From: Paraliomyxa sp041600735 | Lineage (GTDB): Bacteria; Myxococcota_A; Polyangia; Nannocystales; Nannocystaceae | Assembly: GCA_041600735.1 (NCBI GenBank) | Contig: JBFIJN010000227.1 | Span: 1 to 13,777, forward strand | Length of the DNA: 13,777 bases | Direction of reading: 5' to 3' | Shown: piece by piece, positions 1 to 6,828 of the stretch | Layout: every line of letters starts with the position of its first letter | Numbering within the stretch: the stretch's first letter is position 1 | Position numbers and translations under genes: made by a program | The notes under the pieces: model-generated | Seen by the model: only the letters and a program-made list of their open reading frames with translations | What the model was told of the DNA's origin: nothing | Databases searched by the model: none

Positions 1-690
1 CACGACCGCGTCCCCGGGCAGGCACGCGCCTGTAAAGAGGTTACACGCCGCATCCCCGCACTGGTCGTGCGCGGTACAGGGCACGCACGTGTGGGTCGCC
101 TCGTCGCAGACGGGCGTCTCGGCCGCACACGCCTCGGGGGCGGCCGCCGTGCACTGCACGCAGACCCCACGTACGCACAGCGGTGCGCTCGGATCGAGCC
201 CCGCGCACGCGGCATCGGGCTCGTCCGTCCCATCGCACGCGACGCACGCGCCGCTCGAGGGCTCGCAGAACGGCGCCGCCGCGTCGGTGCAGTCGTCGTT
301 CTCGCTGCACGGCTGCGGGCCGGTCGTGCTCTCGCTGCTGTCCCCCGTGCTGCTCGTGCCGCTCGCGGTGTCTTCGGTCTGTGAGGTGGTGCCCGTCTCT
401 GTGTCGTCAGGCAATGGAACGGGCTCGCACGCAGGATCATCCGCAATCGATACCCGTCCGCCGCAAGGCGAGTAGCACGACGGCGCGGGCTCGGCTTCCA
501 CACAGCCGTCGACGACCTCGGGCGCGCAGTCGAGCGTGCAGTACGGACGCTCGTAGCCGGGGTGCTCCCGCCGGCAGAACGCATCGCCGTCGTTGTTCGA
601 GCAGTGCGTGTCCTTGTAGGTCGTCTCCAGGCAGGCAGGGACGAGCAGCAGCGAGACTAGACCGAGCGGGGGAATGGCTGAGCAGCGCAT
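1..690 (-). CDS. Cys-rich lipoprotein with Ser/Thr-rich linker, 3' end outside window
   Basis: This frame is open for 230 codons from an ATG at 690 to the left edge, with no stop, so the C-terminus is missing. The N-terminus has a short Arg start, a hydrophobic stretch and a lipobox-like LVPAC with the modifiable Cys at residue 20, predicting a lipoprotein. Residues 30-88 hold many Cys. Residues 95-125 are a Ser/Thr/Gly/Asp-rich linker with almost no hydrophobic residues. From residue 128 on there are about four imperfect Cys modules, three of them ending CVxC or CVPC (149-152, 177-180, 202-205). A GGAGA ribosome site lies 8 bases before the ATG. The gene starts 20 bases after the preceding stop and is the last visible gene of the kinase operon. 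Similar lipoproteins are, from memory, common and uncharacterised in Nannocystis-type myxobacteria. A surface sensor or binding role is inference. The reading frame and lipoprotein call are fairly secure; the function is unknown. Confidence 0.8.
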   Translation of the reverse strand, partial: MRCSAIPPLGLVSLLLVPACLETTYKDTHCSNNDGDAFCRREHPGYERPYCTLDCAPEVVDGCVEAEPAPSCYSPCGGRVSIADDPACEPVPLPDDTETGTTSQTEDTASGTSSTGDSSESTTGPQPCSENDDCTDAAAPFCEPSSGACVACDGTDEPDAACAGLDPSAPLCVRGVCVQCTAAAPEACAAETPVCDEATHTCVPCTAHDQCGDAACNLFTGACLPGDAVV

Positions 691-710
691 GGGGATGGTC
701 TCCGATCCGA

Positions 711-1562
711 TCAGAAGCGATGGGTGAGCGAGACTGCGGCAAGGTCACGCGTGAGGGTGACGGCGCCCGTGGTGCGTGCTGGCTTGTGACGCACGAGGTC
801 CACGCCCAGCATCACGGCGCCCGCACAGAGCACCGCACCCCCCACGGCCATCGTGGCGATGCCGGGCGGCCTGAAATCGCGATGCTCGTCGAGCCGCGGG
901 GTCGTGGTGACCAGGCGATCGCCCTGCGCAAACACGACTCCCCCAGACACCAGCGTGATCGCCCCGACGCCCGCAGTGGCGAGGCCGGCCCACCCGAGCG
1001 CACCAAGGCGCGCGCGTCGAGGCGCTTGGGCCCCGCCGTCTACGGACTCGACGTGGTCGGGTGACGTGGTACCGGAGCGAGTCTCGCCGGGAGGCACGGG
1101 CTCCGCCGCTGCCGGCTGGTGCGCGGGCTCGATCGCGAGCCACGGCAAGATCGCCCCCATGTGCGGCTCCAGCCCGTCGACCACCATGTGATCGATGCAC
1201 CCCTCGCAGAGGATCCGCGGTAGGCGATGCTCGGGATGACCCGGTCGCGTGATCACGACATCGGTCGCGTAGATCGAAGCCTGATAGTCGATCCACGAGA
1301 TCGCGACCGTCACCGTGGCGACGTCCCCGTCCGCCACGTCCACGAGCTCGACCCCGTGCTTCCCGGAGAGCATCGCCGGGATGTACCGCGACGCGATCGC
1401 GCGGGTCTGCTCCACGTAGCGCTTCTCCTGCGAGGCCTCCAGCGCAGAAACGTCGATGCGTAGCACGACGGGGACGATGCCGGGGTCTTCGGCCGTACTC
1501 GCGCTTGGGGCCGCCGCCGCAGCCATCAACAGTGGCACGGCGTGCACAGCGTGAAACGTCAT
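711..1562 (-). CDS. Membrane protein with N-terminal signal-like segment and two C-terminal TM helices, unknown function
   Basis: The protein has 283 residues. The ATG at 1562 is chosen because it overlaps the stop of the upstream kinase as ATGA, has GAAGG about 6 bases upstream, and starts a hydrophobic signal-like segment (residues 5-22, Ala-rich). In-frame upstream codons would run into the kinase gene. Residues 28-145 look like a mixed alpha/beta domain that includes a CEGC motif (Cys119, Cys122), followed by a Pro-rich spacer (146-180). Two likely membrane helices follow (about 186-212 and 234-257), joined by a charged loop, and a short tail ends in SLTHRF. I do not recognise a named family. 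From memory, proteins of this layout recur in myxobacterial genomes next to kinases. The coupling to the kinase suggests it acts with that kinase at the envelope, which is inference. The CEGC pair could bind a metal or form a disulfide. Confidence 0.85.
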   Translation of the reverse strand: MTFHAVHAVPLLMAAAAAPSASTAEDPGIVPVVLRIDVSALEASQEKRYVEQTRAIASRYIPAMLSGKHGVELVDVADGDVATVTVAISWIDYQASIYATDVVITRPGHPEHRLPRILCEGCIDHMVVDGLEPHMGAILPWLAIEPAHQPAAAEPVPPGETRSGTTSPDHVESVDGGAQAPRRARLGALGWAGLATAGVGAITLVSGGVVFAQGDRLVTTTPRLDEHRDFRPPGIATMAVGGAVLCAGAVMLGVDLVRHKPARTTGAVTLTRDLAAVSLTHRF

Positions 1563-3187
1563 GGTGAACCTTCGCCCTTCTTGGTCGCGGCCGCACAGAT
1601 GGCCATCATTCGCAGAACTTCGGGGGGCGCATGCCGCTTGGGCAGCGCGGCGCACTCATCGTAGCGGCGCAGATTCAGCAAGGCCCGCGCTCGGAGTGCG
1701 ATGCGGTCCGGCTGGCTCTTCCAGCACGCGGCGTGGCGCGTGGCCGTGAGCACGGTGGTCCACTTCTTCGCGAGATCGGCTTGGACTGCGCCACGCTGCT
1801 CGTCGTCGCACTCGGGAGCGCGGCGCTTACGCTGAACCGGTGGTGCGAGTGGCTCGGGCGTTGGCTCGCGGAGCAGGGGCTCGCGGGGCAGGGGCTCGCT
1901 GGGCGCGGAATCGTCGATCGCCAGCTCCACGGCGGTGGTCGAGCCCTCGGAGCCCTCGGGGCCCGTGCTCGTGTCCGCCGCCCTGGCGACGGCGGGCGCG
2001 TCACCGGTGGTCTCGTCCTCGGGGCTGGGCTCGCCGCTGCTCGTGCTGCCATCGATCACGCCCGCGGCGAGGGCATCATCGGAAGGTCGTAGGTTCGATG
2101 CCGTGAACGCGAGCGCCAAGCCGGCAATCGACATCGCCACGATCGCAATCCACCGCCAAGCGTTGGCTCGCGACCGCGCCGAGCTCATCGGCTCGTTCGC
2201 CGCGGGGGCGGGCGGAAGCGACGCGGACATGCAATCGGTTGCGTGCACGGCGACCGCCTGCGGAGCGAGCTTGGTCACCGCTGCCTTGGTCGGCACCCCC
2301 ATCGCGGCGAGGGTGCGATCGAGCTGCTGCACGATCTCGTCCATGCTGGGGCGTGCTACGGGATCCGGCTCGGTGCATGCGCTCACCAGCTCCACCAGCG
2401 TCGGCGGTACGTTCGCATCCTTGATCCGCGGCGGTGATACCTCGCCCGCCACCAACCGCGGGAGGAACGAGTCGCGCGCCGAGTCTTTGTAGGGATTGCG
2501 CCCCATCAGCAGCTCGTACAGGACGATTCCGAACGCGTAGACATCCATCGAGGCGCTCGGCGGCTCGGCGCGAGCTTGCTCGGGGGCCATGCAGGTATGC
2601 GTACCGATCGCCTCGTGGGGTTGGGTCAAGCGCCCCGCTTCGCCCGCGGCGACCCGGGGCCCCCGCAGATCCCCGGCGTGGCTGAAGTCGATGATCACGA
2701 CTCCGGCGTCTTGGAGCACGATGTTCGCCGTGGAGACGTCCCGGTGGACCACGCCAGATGCGTGCATCGTGCGGATCGCAGCCGCGATCTGGCGAGCCAG
2801 CACGGCGGCGCGTCGCGGCGCCATCGCGCCGTGGAGGACGAGGTACGTGGGCAGCCCGCGCCCTTCGACCAGCTCCATGGTGATGAACGGCCAATCACCG
2901 CGATCACCGAGTCGGCCGGACTCGAGGATCTCCACGATGTGGGGGTGATGACCGATGCGTTGCCCAAGCGTGGCCTCGAGAAAGAACCGTTGCTCGCGCT
3001 CGCTGCGACCCACGTAGCGAGGAATGAGCAGCTTGAGCGCGACCTCGCGTCCACGCTGGCGATCGTGGACCCGGTAGACGTGCCCCATGCCGCCGCTGCC
3101 AAGCTCGTCGCGGACCTCGAAGCGTCCACCGACGACGTCACCGGGCTCGGGTAGCGGCGGGAAGGCATCTTGCACCGCGGGGTTCAT
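1559..3187 (-). CDS. Transmembrane Ser/Thr protein kinase with atypical catalytic loop (HRDVSTAN, DFS)
   Basis: The protein has 542 residues. A eukaryotic-like kinase domain spans about 23-292: Gly loop GSGGMG 30-35, ATP-site Lys52 in VALKLL, helix-C Glu71, HRD at 148-150, Asn155, DFS 167-169, APE 201-203, Asp215 and Arg279. Two positions are unusual. The catalytic-loop Lys is Ser152 and the DFG Gly is Ser169. The catalytic Asp150, Asn155 and Asp167 are kept, so activity is possible but not assured. One TM helix lies at about 343-364. A Ser/Thr/Glu/Pro-rich stalk (370-455) carries a five-residue repeat (EPLPR, EPLLR, EPTPE). A small Cys-containing C-terminal region (460-542; Cys460, 488, 512, 531) resembles a helical repeat and probably lies outside the inner membrane. 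The ATG overlaps the stop of the preceding kinase as ATGA, with GGGGAG just upstream, and the stop overlaps the next gene in the same way. It is the second gene of a translationally coupled operon. Confidence 0.93.
   Translation of the reverse strand: MNPAVQDAFPPLPEPGDVVGGRFEVRDELGSGGMGHVYRVHDRQRGREVALKLLIPRYVGRSEREQRFFLEATLGQRIGHHPHIVEILESGRLGDRGDWPFITMELVEGRGLPTYLVLHGAMAPRRAAVLARQIAAAIRTMHASGVVHRDVSTANIVLQDAGVVIIDFSHAGDLRGPRVAAGEAGRLTQPHEAIGTHTCMAPEQARAEPPSASMDVYAFGIVLYELLMGRNPYKDSARDSFLPRLVAGEVSPPRIKDANVPPTLVELVSACTEPDPVARPSMDEIVQQLDRTLAAMGVPTKAAVTKLAPQAVAVHATDCMSASLPPAPAANEPMSSARSRANAWRWIAIVAMSIAGLALAFTASNLRPSDDALAAGVIDGSTSSGEPSPEDETTGDAPAVARAADTSTGPEGSEGSTTAVELAIDDSAPSEPLPREPLLREPTPEPLAPPVQRKRRAPECDDEQRGAVQADLAKKWTTVLTATRHAACWKSQPDRIALRARALLNLRRYDECAALPKRHAPPEVLRMMAICAAATKKGEGSP
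1864..1908. repeat. 15-bp tandem repeat, three copies, in kinase stalk
   Basis: Three consecutive 15-base units (1864-1878, 1879-1893, 1894-1908) begin GCTCGC on the plus strand. The first two differ at one base; the third is more diverged. Read on the coding (minus) strand they give the five-residue repeat EPLPR/EPLLR/EPTPE in the extracytoplasmic stalk of the second kinase. The unit is a multiple of three, so copy-number change would alter stalk length without shifting frame. Confidence 0.85.
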
Positions 3188-5340
3188 GGGGCTCCCCGCT
3201 TGCTCGCCATGAGGCGCTCGTACCTCTGGTGTCCGCCATCTTCGAGGCGCACCTCGCAGTACTGTGTCGTCGAATCGAGCGCGGGGATCTTGATCTTGCC
3301 GGAGCTATGCCACTCGGTCTCGCCGCGCCGCCTCCATTGGGTTGCGTAGTGACCCGGGCGCAGCTCGAGCGTCGCCACGGTCTCTACGGCGACGGTTCGC
3401 CCTGCGATCCGTACCTCGCCGTACGACGCACCCTTGAGGAAGAAGAGCACCATGACCCGCGGCTTGGGCTCGGGCTTGGGCTTGGGCTTGGGCTCGAGCA
3501 CAGGCTCGGGCTCGGCGGACGGCGTCGGTGCCGGGTCGTTCGTACGCTCGGGTGGCAGAGGATGGGACTCCGCAGCGGCGGGTTCCTGCGATTCCGGCGG
3601 CTCGGTAGACACGAGTGCTGCGTCTGAAGCAGCCGGCTCCCTCACCCTGCCGGACGCCACTGCAACCGGCTCCTCGCAGTCGAGATCGGCAGCAACGGTG
3701 CTGGGTGCGGGCGTGGTCGGGTCGCCGACAGCAATCCCCGCCGGCCCGCGCGAGCCGAAGATGACGAAGCCGAGGTTGACCAGCGACAGAGCCAGAGCCG
3801 CGCCGGCCATCACCAGCCAAGGCGAGCGTCGGCCAGGATCCGGGCTCGCGAGCGCTCGTACGTCGGCGAGAACCGAATGTGTTGGCGGCCGCGTGATCGC
3901 AGAGACCTCGACCGGTCGTGGGGTGGACACGTGGGGGGAAGCCGCAGCCATCGGTGCCGTTCCCCCGCGGATGCACGGGAGGTAGGCCGTGCTCTTGGGG
4001 CTGGGTGCGTTCTCTTCGGGCCCCCCAACGCTGGAGCGGATCGGGAGCGTTCCGATGACCCGGTTCCGCGGCACGGGCACCGAGTCGGCGCCCCGCTGCG
4101 GAAGGACCATCGTCGAGCCCTTGCCGGCGGGGTCGAGACCTCTCGCGTTGCCGACATCCACGGAGGCCGAGGGATCCACGTCCTCGCCGTCCCGGAGCCA
4201 CGGCATGCCCTCTTCGGAGTCTTCGGAGTCCTCCGCGTCGTCCGGGTCACTGGGCGGCCCGAGTGACGTCGGCGTGGTGGACGGCGCCGCGACGGGCGGC
4301 ACCTTGACGGTGGGTGGGCGTCCCTCGGCTTGCTCCCAGTAGAGCGGCAGCAAGAACGAGGCCCCTGCATCCTCGCGCTGGAGATAGCCCGTCACGTGGG
4401 ACTTGGGGCGAGCCACGCAGCTCCGGTAGAGGTTGCGCAGCACGGTGCTATTGCGCTTGTCATCGCCGTAGGACGCGAGCTCGTCGAGGACCGCGAGCGC
4501 GTCGTCTGCGGTCTCGAACCGATCCTCGAGCGGGAAGGCCAGGCTGCGCGCGAGGAACTCCTGGAGCGGCGGCGGGACGTCGTCGCGCTCGATCCTGGGG
4601 ATCGCATGCCGATAGGCGACCGCAAAGTCGAGCGGTGTCTTGATGTCGAGCGGTGCGTTGCCGGTGAGCAGGTAGTAGGCCAGTGCACCCACACCAAAGA
4701 TGTCGCTCTGTACGGTGGCCTGGCCCTCGGCCTGCTCCGGGGCCATGTAGCGCAAGCTCCCCACGATGTGCCGGTGCAGGGTCGAGTCGGCGACATAGCG
4801 GGCGATCCCGAAGTCCGTCACGAATACCTCGCCCTCCGACGACACGAGCACGTTGCCGGGGGTGATGTCGCGGTGGATCACACCGTCCGATCGACCTCCG
4901 ACCGACCGCGTGTGGGCGTAGCGCAGCGCCTCGAGCACCTCCCCGACGATGTGGCCGACCAGCGTGGGCGGCAGGTCTTCGAGCTTGGCCGTCTTGCGAA
5001 ACGCCCGGAGGAACGTACGAACGTCGACGCCATCCACGCGCTCCATCACCAGGTAGAGGAACCCGTTCTGGGTGCCGTAGTCGAGCACGGACACGATGCG
5101 CGCGTGCTGGAGCGCTGCGGAGATCCTCGCTTCACGAACGAAGCGGGTCTGCGCGTCCCCGTCGTGCACCAAGTTGGGATGTAGCACCTTGATCGCCACC
5201 GCTCTGGTGAGGCTGAGCTTGACCCCAGCCCAGGTCTCGCCCATGCCACCCGCGGCGATGAACTGCACGGCCTCGTAGTCGCCGAAACGCATTCTCGGAG
5301 AGATGGGCGTCATGGCTCGGATGCGTTCGAGGGATAGCAT
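3184..5340 (-). CDS. Transmembrane Ser/Thr protein kinase with TonB-like stalk and PEGA-like C-terminus
   Basis: The protein has 718 residues from the ATG at 5340. The kinase domain spans about 20-290: Gly loop AAGGMG 29-34, Lys51 in VAIKVL, Glu70, HRDITPGN 156-163, DFG 176-178, APE 200-202, Asp213. The catalytic-loop Lys is replaced by Thr160; the other catalytic residues are intact. A long low-complexity cytoplasmic linker (about 340-505) includes an acidic run (364-390). A TM helix lies at about 507-529. An extracytoplasmic Pro/Glu/Lys-rich stalk (606-628) resembles a TonB spacer, and the last 90 residues look like a PEGA-type beta-sandwich (AGRTVAVETVATLELRPG, 646-663). It is the first gene of the operon, and its stop overlaps the next ATG (ATGA). 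The start is uncertain. The ATG at 5340 has GGTGGG a few bases upstream; an in-frame GTG at 5415 and ATGs at 5313 and 5292 are alternatives. Its tail may sense an envelope signal, which is inference. Confidence 0.92.
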   Translation of the reverse strand: MLSLERIRAMTPISPRMRFGDYEAVQFIAAGGMGETWAGVKLSLTRAVAIKVLHPNLVHDGDAQTRFVREARISAALQHARIVSVLDYGTQNGFLYLVMERVDGVDVRTFLRAFRKTAKLEDLPPTLVGHIVGEVLEALRYAHTRSVGGRSDGVIHRDITPGNVLVSSEGEVFVTDFGIARYVADSTLHRHIVGSLRYMAPEQAEGQATVQSDIFGVGALAYYLLTGNAPLDIKTPLDFAVAYRHAIPRIERDDVPPPLQEFLARSLAFPLEDRFETADDALAVLDELASYGDDKRNSTVLRNLYRSCVARPKSHVTGYLQREDAGASFLLPLYWEQAEGRPPTVKVPPVAAPSTTPTSLGPPSDPDDAEDSEDSEEGMPWLRDGEDVDPSASVDVGNARGLDPAGKGSTMVLPQRGADSVPVPRNRVIGTLPIRSSVGGPEENAPSPKSTAYLPCIRGGTAPMAAASPHVSTPRPVEVSAITRPPTHSVLADVRALASPDPGRRSPWLVMAGAALALSLVNLGFVIFGSRGPAGIAVGDPTTPAPSTVAADLDCEEPVAVASGRVREPAASDAALVSTEPPESQEPAAAESHPLPPERTNDPAPTPSAEPEPVLEPKPKPKPEPKPRVMVLFFLKGASYGEVRIAGRTVAVETVATLELRPGHYATQWRRRGETEWHSSGKIKIPALDSTTQYCEVRLEDGGHQRYERLMASKRGAP
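3461..3518. repeat. GGGCTT/GGGCTC hexanucleotide repeat encoding Lys/Glu-Pro stalk
   Basis: Imperfect 6-base units (GGGCTT or GGGCTC on the plus strand) run through this stretch, broken once by a CGAGCACA segment. On the coding minus strand they give alternating Glu-Pro and Lys-Pro dipeptides in the first kinase (residues about 610-628), like the rigid spacer of TonB proteins. The 6-base unit allows in-frame length variation. Confidence 0.85.
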
Positions 5341-5469
5341 GACCCACCGCGGAATGGGCCATCGCCAGCCCAGTTCGCGTGCCGAGTGGTTCCCCAGCGC
5401 ACCACCGCGGTGCACGCTGGAACCAGCGCGTCATGGGAAGCGACGTTCCAATCCAAGCATGGGCGTCAC
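5341..5469. promoter_or_regulatory. Divergent promoter region with perfect inverted repeat
   Basis: This gap separates the kinase operon (minus) from the FHA activator (plus), so it should carry both promoters. It contains a perfect inverted repeat, CGCTGG-AA-CCAGCG, at 5415-5428. About 30 bases to the left lies a related sequence, TGGTTCCCCAGCG at 5387-5399, which matches the minus strand of the repeat (TGGTTCCAGCG) apart from two extra bases. Two half-related sites between divergent regulatory genes suggest an operator, possibly for the Fis-type HTH of the activator; that is inference. I could not find a convincing -24/-12 or -35/-10 promoter. The exact borders depend on uncertain starts on both sides. 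Confidence 0.4.
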
Positions 5470-6828
5470 ATGTGGTATGGCATGGTCATGAATGGCGAGG
5501 ACGACCAGGGAACGGCCCGAACGGTCGCAGCGCCTCGGGGCCGCCGTTCCCGGCGTAGGCCGGGCCGGATCAAGCTCAGGGTACTGAGCGGCCCACAGGC
5601 TGGCGCAGAGTACGCGACGGATCGCAAGCGGATCCGCGTCGGACGCAGCCACGCGGCGGACATCACGATCGAGGACGAGTCGGTGAGTGGCCAGCACTTC
5701 GATCTGCGGATCACGCCGCGGGGCGTCGAGGTGATCGATCTAGCCAGCACGAACGGCACGACCTTGTTCGGTCGGCAGATCGGTCGCGTGTTCATCCAAC
5801 CCGGCGACACCCTGACCGCAGGGTCCTGCGAAATCTTGCTCCTCGGGGTCGACGAGATCGAAGTGGACGAGGTGGACGAGCTGCGCGACGACGGCTTGCT
5901 GGGCAACAGCGACGTCATGCGCGAGCTGTTCGCCATGATCGACCGCCTCGGCGACACCCGCCTGTCCGTGCTCGTGACTGGGGAGACGGGCACGGGCAAG
6001 GATCTGGTCGCGCAGGCGCTCCACCGCCGCTCGGCGCGTCGGCAGGGACCGCTGGTCGTGCTGGACTGCGGCGCGCTCGCGAGCGGGCTGGCCGAGTCGA
6101 TTCTGTATGGTCACGCGAGGGGTGCGTTCACCGATGCGAGGGAGGACCGGCCCGGGGTCTTCGAGCACGCGAGCGGCGGCACGCTGTTCCTCGACGAGGT
6201 CGGCGAGATTCCGCTCGCGCTGCAGGTGAAGCTGCTCGGGGTCCTGTCGAGGGGCGAGGTGACCCGCATCGGCGAGCACCACCCGCGCAAGGTCGACGTA
6301 CGGGTGATCGCGGCCACCTTCCGCGATCTACGCGCGATGATCCAGCGAGGAGCGTTCCGCGAGGACCTCTACTTTCGCTTCGCGCAGACCGTGCTCGAGG
6401 TCCCGCCGCTGCGCGAGCGGGGAGAGGACATCGAGCGGATCGCCAGAGCGTTCCTCGACCGCATCGTGGACCGCGATGGGATCCCGAGGGTGTTCGCGGC
6501 GGAGACGCTGGCCGAGCTCCGGCGCTACCCGTGGCCGGGGAACGTGCGCGAGCTGGGGAACGTGATCGATCGCGCCGGAGCCTTGTGCGAGGACGGGACG
6601 ATCTGGCCGCGGGACCTTGGGATCGATCGCCTCGGGCCTGCTCCGACGGTGCTGCAGCTGGAGGAGCTGGTGCGGGCGGGGTCGTACGTGGCCATGCACG
6701 AGGCGCTGGACCGGGTGGTGCTGCCGAAGATCTTGGGGGAGGCGGGCAGCCTGCGCAAGGCGGCGGACATGCTGGGGATCGGGCGCAAGCGGTTCACGAC
6801 GCGGCTGCACAAGCTTCGCTTGTATTGA
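5470..6828 (+). CDS. FHA-domain sigma-54-dependent transcriptional activator (GAFTDA variant)
   Basis: The protein has 452 residues from the ATG at 5470. An Arg-rich N-terminus leads into an FHA domain (about 34-126) with the phospho-threonine-binding signature GRSH 58-61, SGQH 73-76 and STNGT 93-97. A sigma-54 AAA+ domain follows (about 145-370): Walker A GETGTGKD 171-178, L1 loop GAFTDA 218-223, Walker B LFLDE 239-243, Arg-finger region REDLYFRF 297-304, and WPGNVREL 355-362. A Fis-type HTH ends the protein (about 425-449). There is no receiver domain. FHA activators of this type respond to Ser/Thr kinases in myxobacteria and activate sigma-54 promoters; the divergent kinases are the obvious candidates to signal to it (inference). 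The usual GAFTGA sigma-54 contact loop carries Asp222 in place of Gly. The start is uncertain: ATGs at 5482 and 5488 and a GTG at 5386 are in frame, and no ribosome site decides. The ORF stops with TGA at 6826. Confidence 0.93.
   Translation: MWYGMVMNGEDDQGTARTVAAPRGRRSRRRPGRIKLRVLSGPQAGAEYATDRKRIRVGRSHAADITIEDESVSGQHFDLRITPRGVEVIDLASTNGTTLFGRQIGRVFIQPGDTLTAGSCEILLLGVDEIEVDEVDELRDDGLLGNSDVMRELFAMIDRLGDTRLSVLVTGETGTGKDLVAQALHRRSARRQGPLVVLDCGALASGLAESILYGHARGAFTDAREDRPGVFEHASGGTLFLDEVGEIPLALQVKLLGVLSRGEVTRIGEHHPRKVDVRVIAATFRDLRAMIQRGAFREDLYFRFAQTVLEVPPLRERGEDIERIARAFLDRIVDRDGIPRVFAAETLAELRRYPWPGNVRELGNVIDRAGALCEDGTIWPRDLGIDRLGPAPTVLQLEELVRAGSYVAMHEALDRVVLPKILGEAGSLRKAADMLGIGRKRFTTRLHKLRLY

Noticed and set aside
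183..1064. Plus-strand open frame (about 290 codons) across the lipoprotein and membrane-protein genes
   Set aside because: It is Arg/Ser-rich and of low complexity, with no motif. It is antisense to two genes with signal peptides, a good ribosome site and operon spacing.
1563..1655. N-terminal extension of the 283-residue protein to a start at 1655
   Set aside because: The extension overlaps the kinase coding region, hides the signal-like segment and ignores the ATGA junction with its GAAGG ribosome site.
5355..5372. Possible sigma-54 promoter (TGG then GC at the right spacing) in the divergent region
   Set aside because: Only the minimal GG and GC plus a few bases match TGGCACR-N4-TTGCW. 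In GC-rich DNA this is expected by chance. Other near matches there have spacing one base off.
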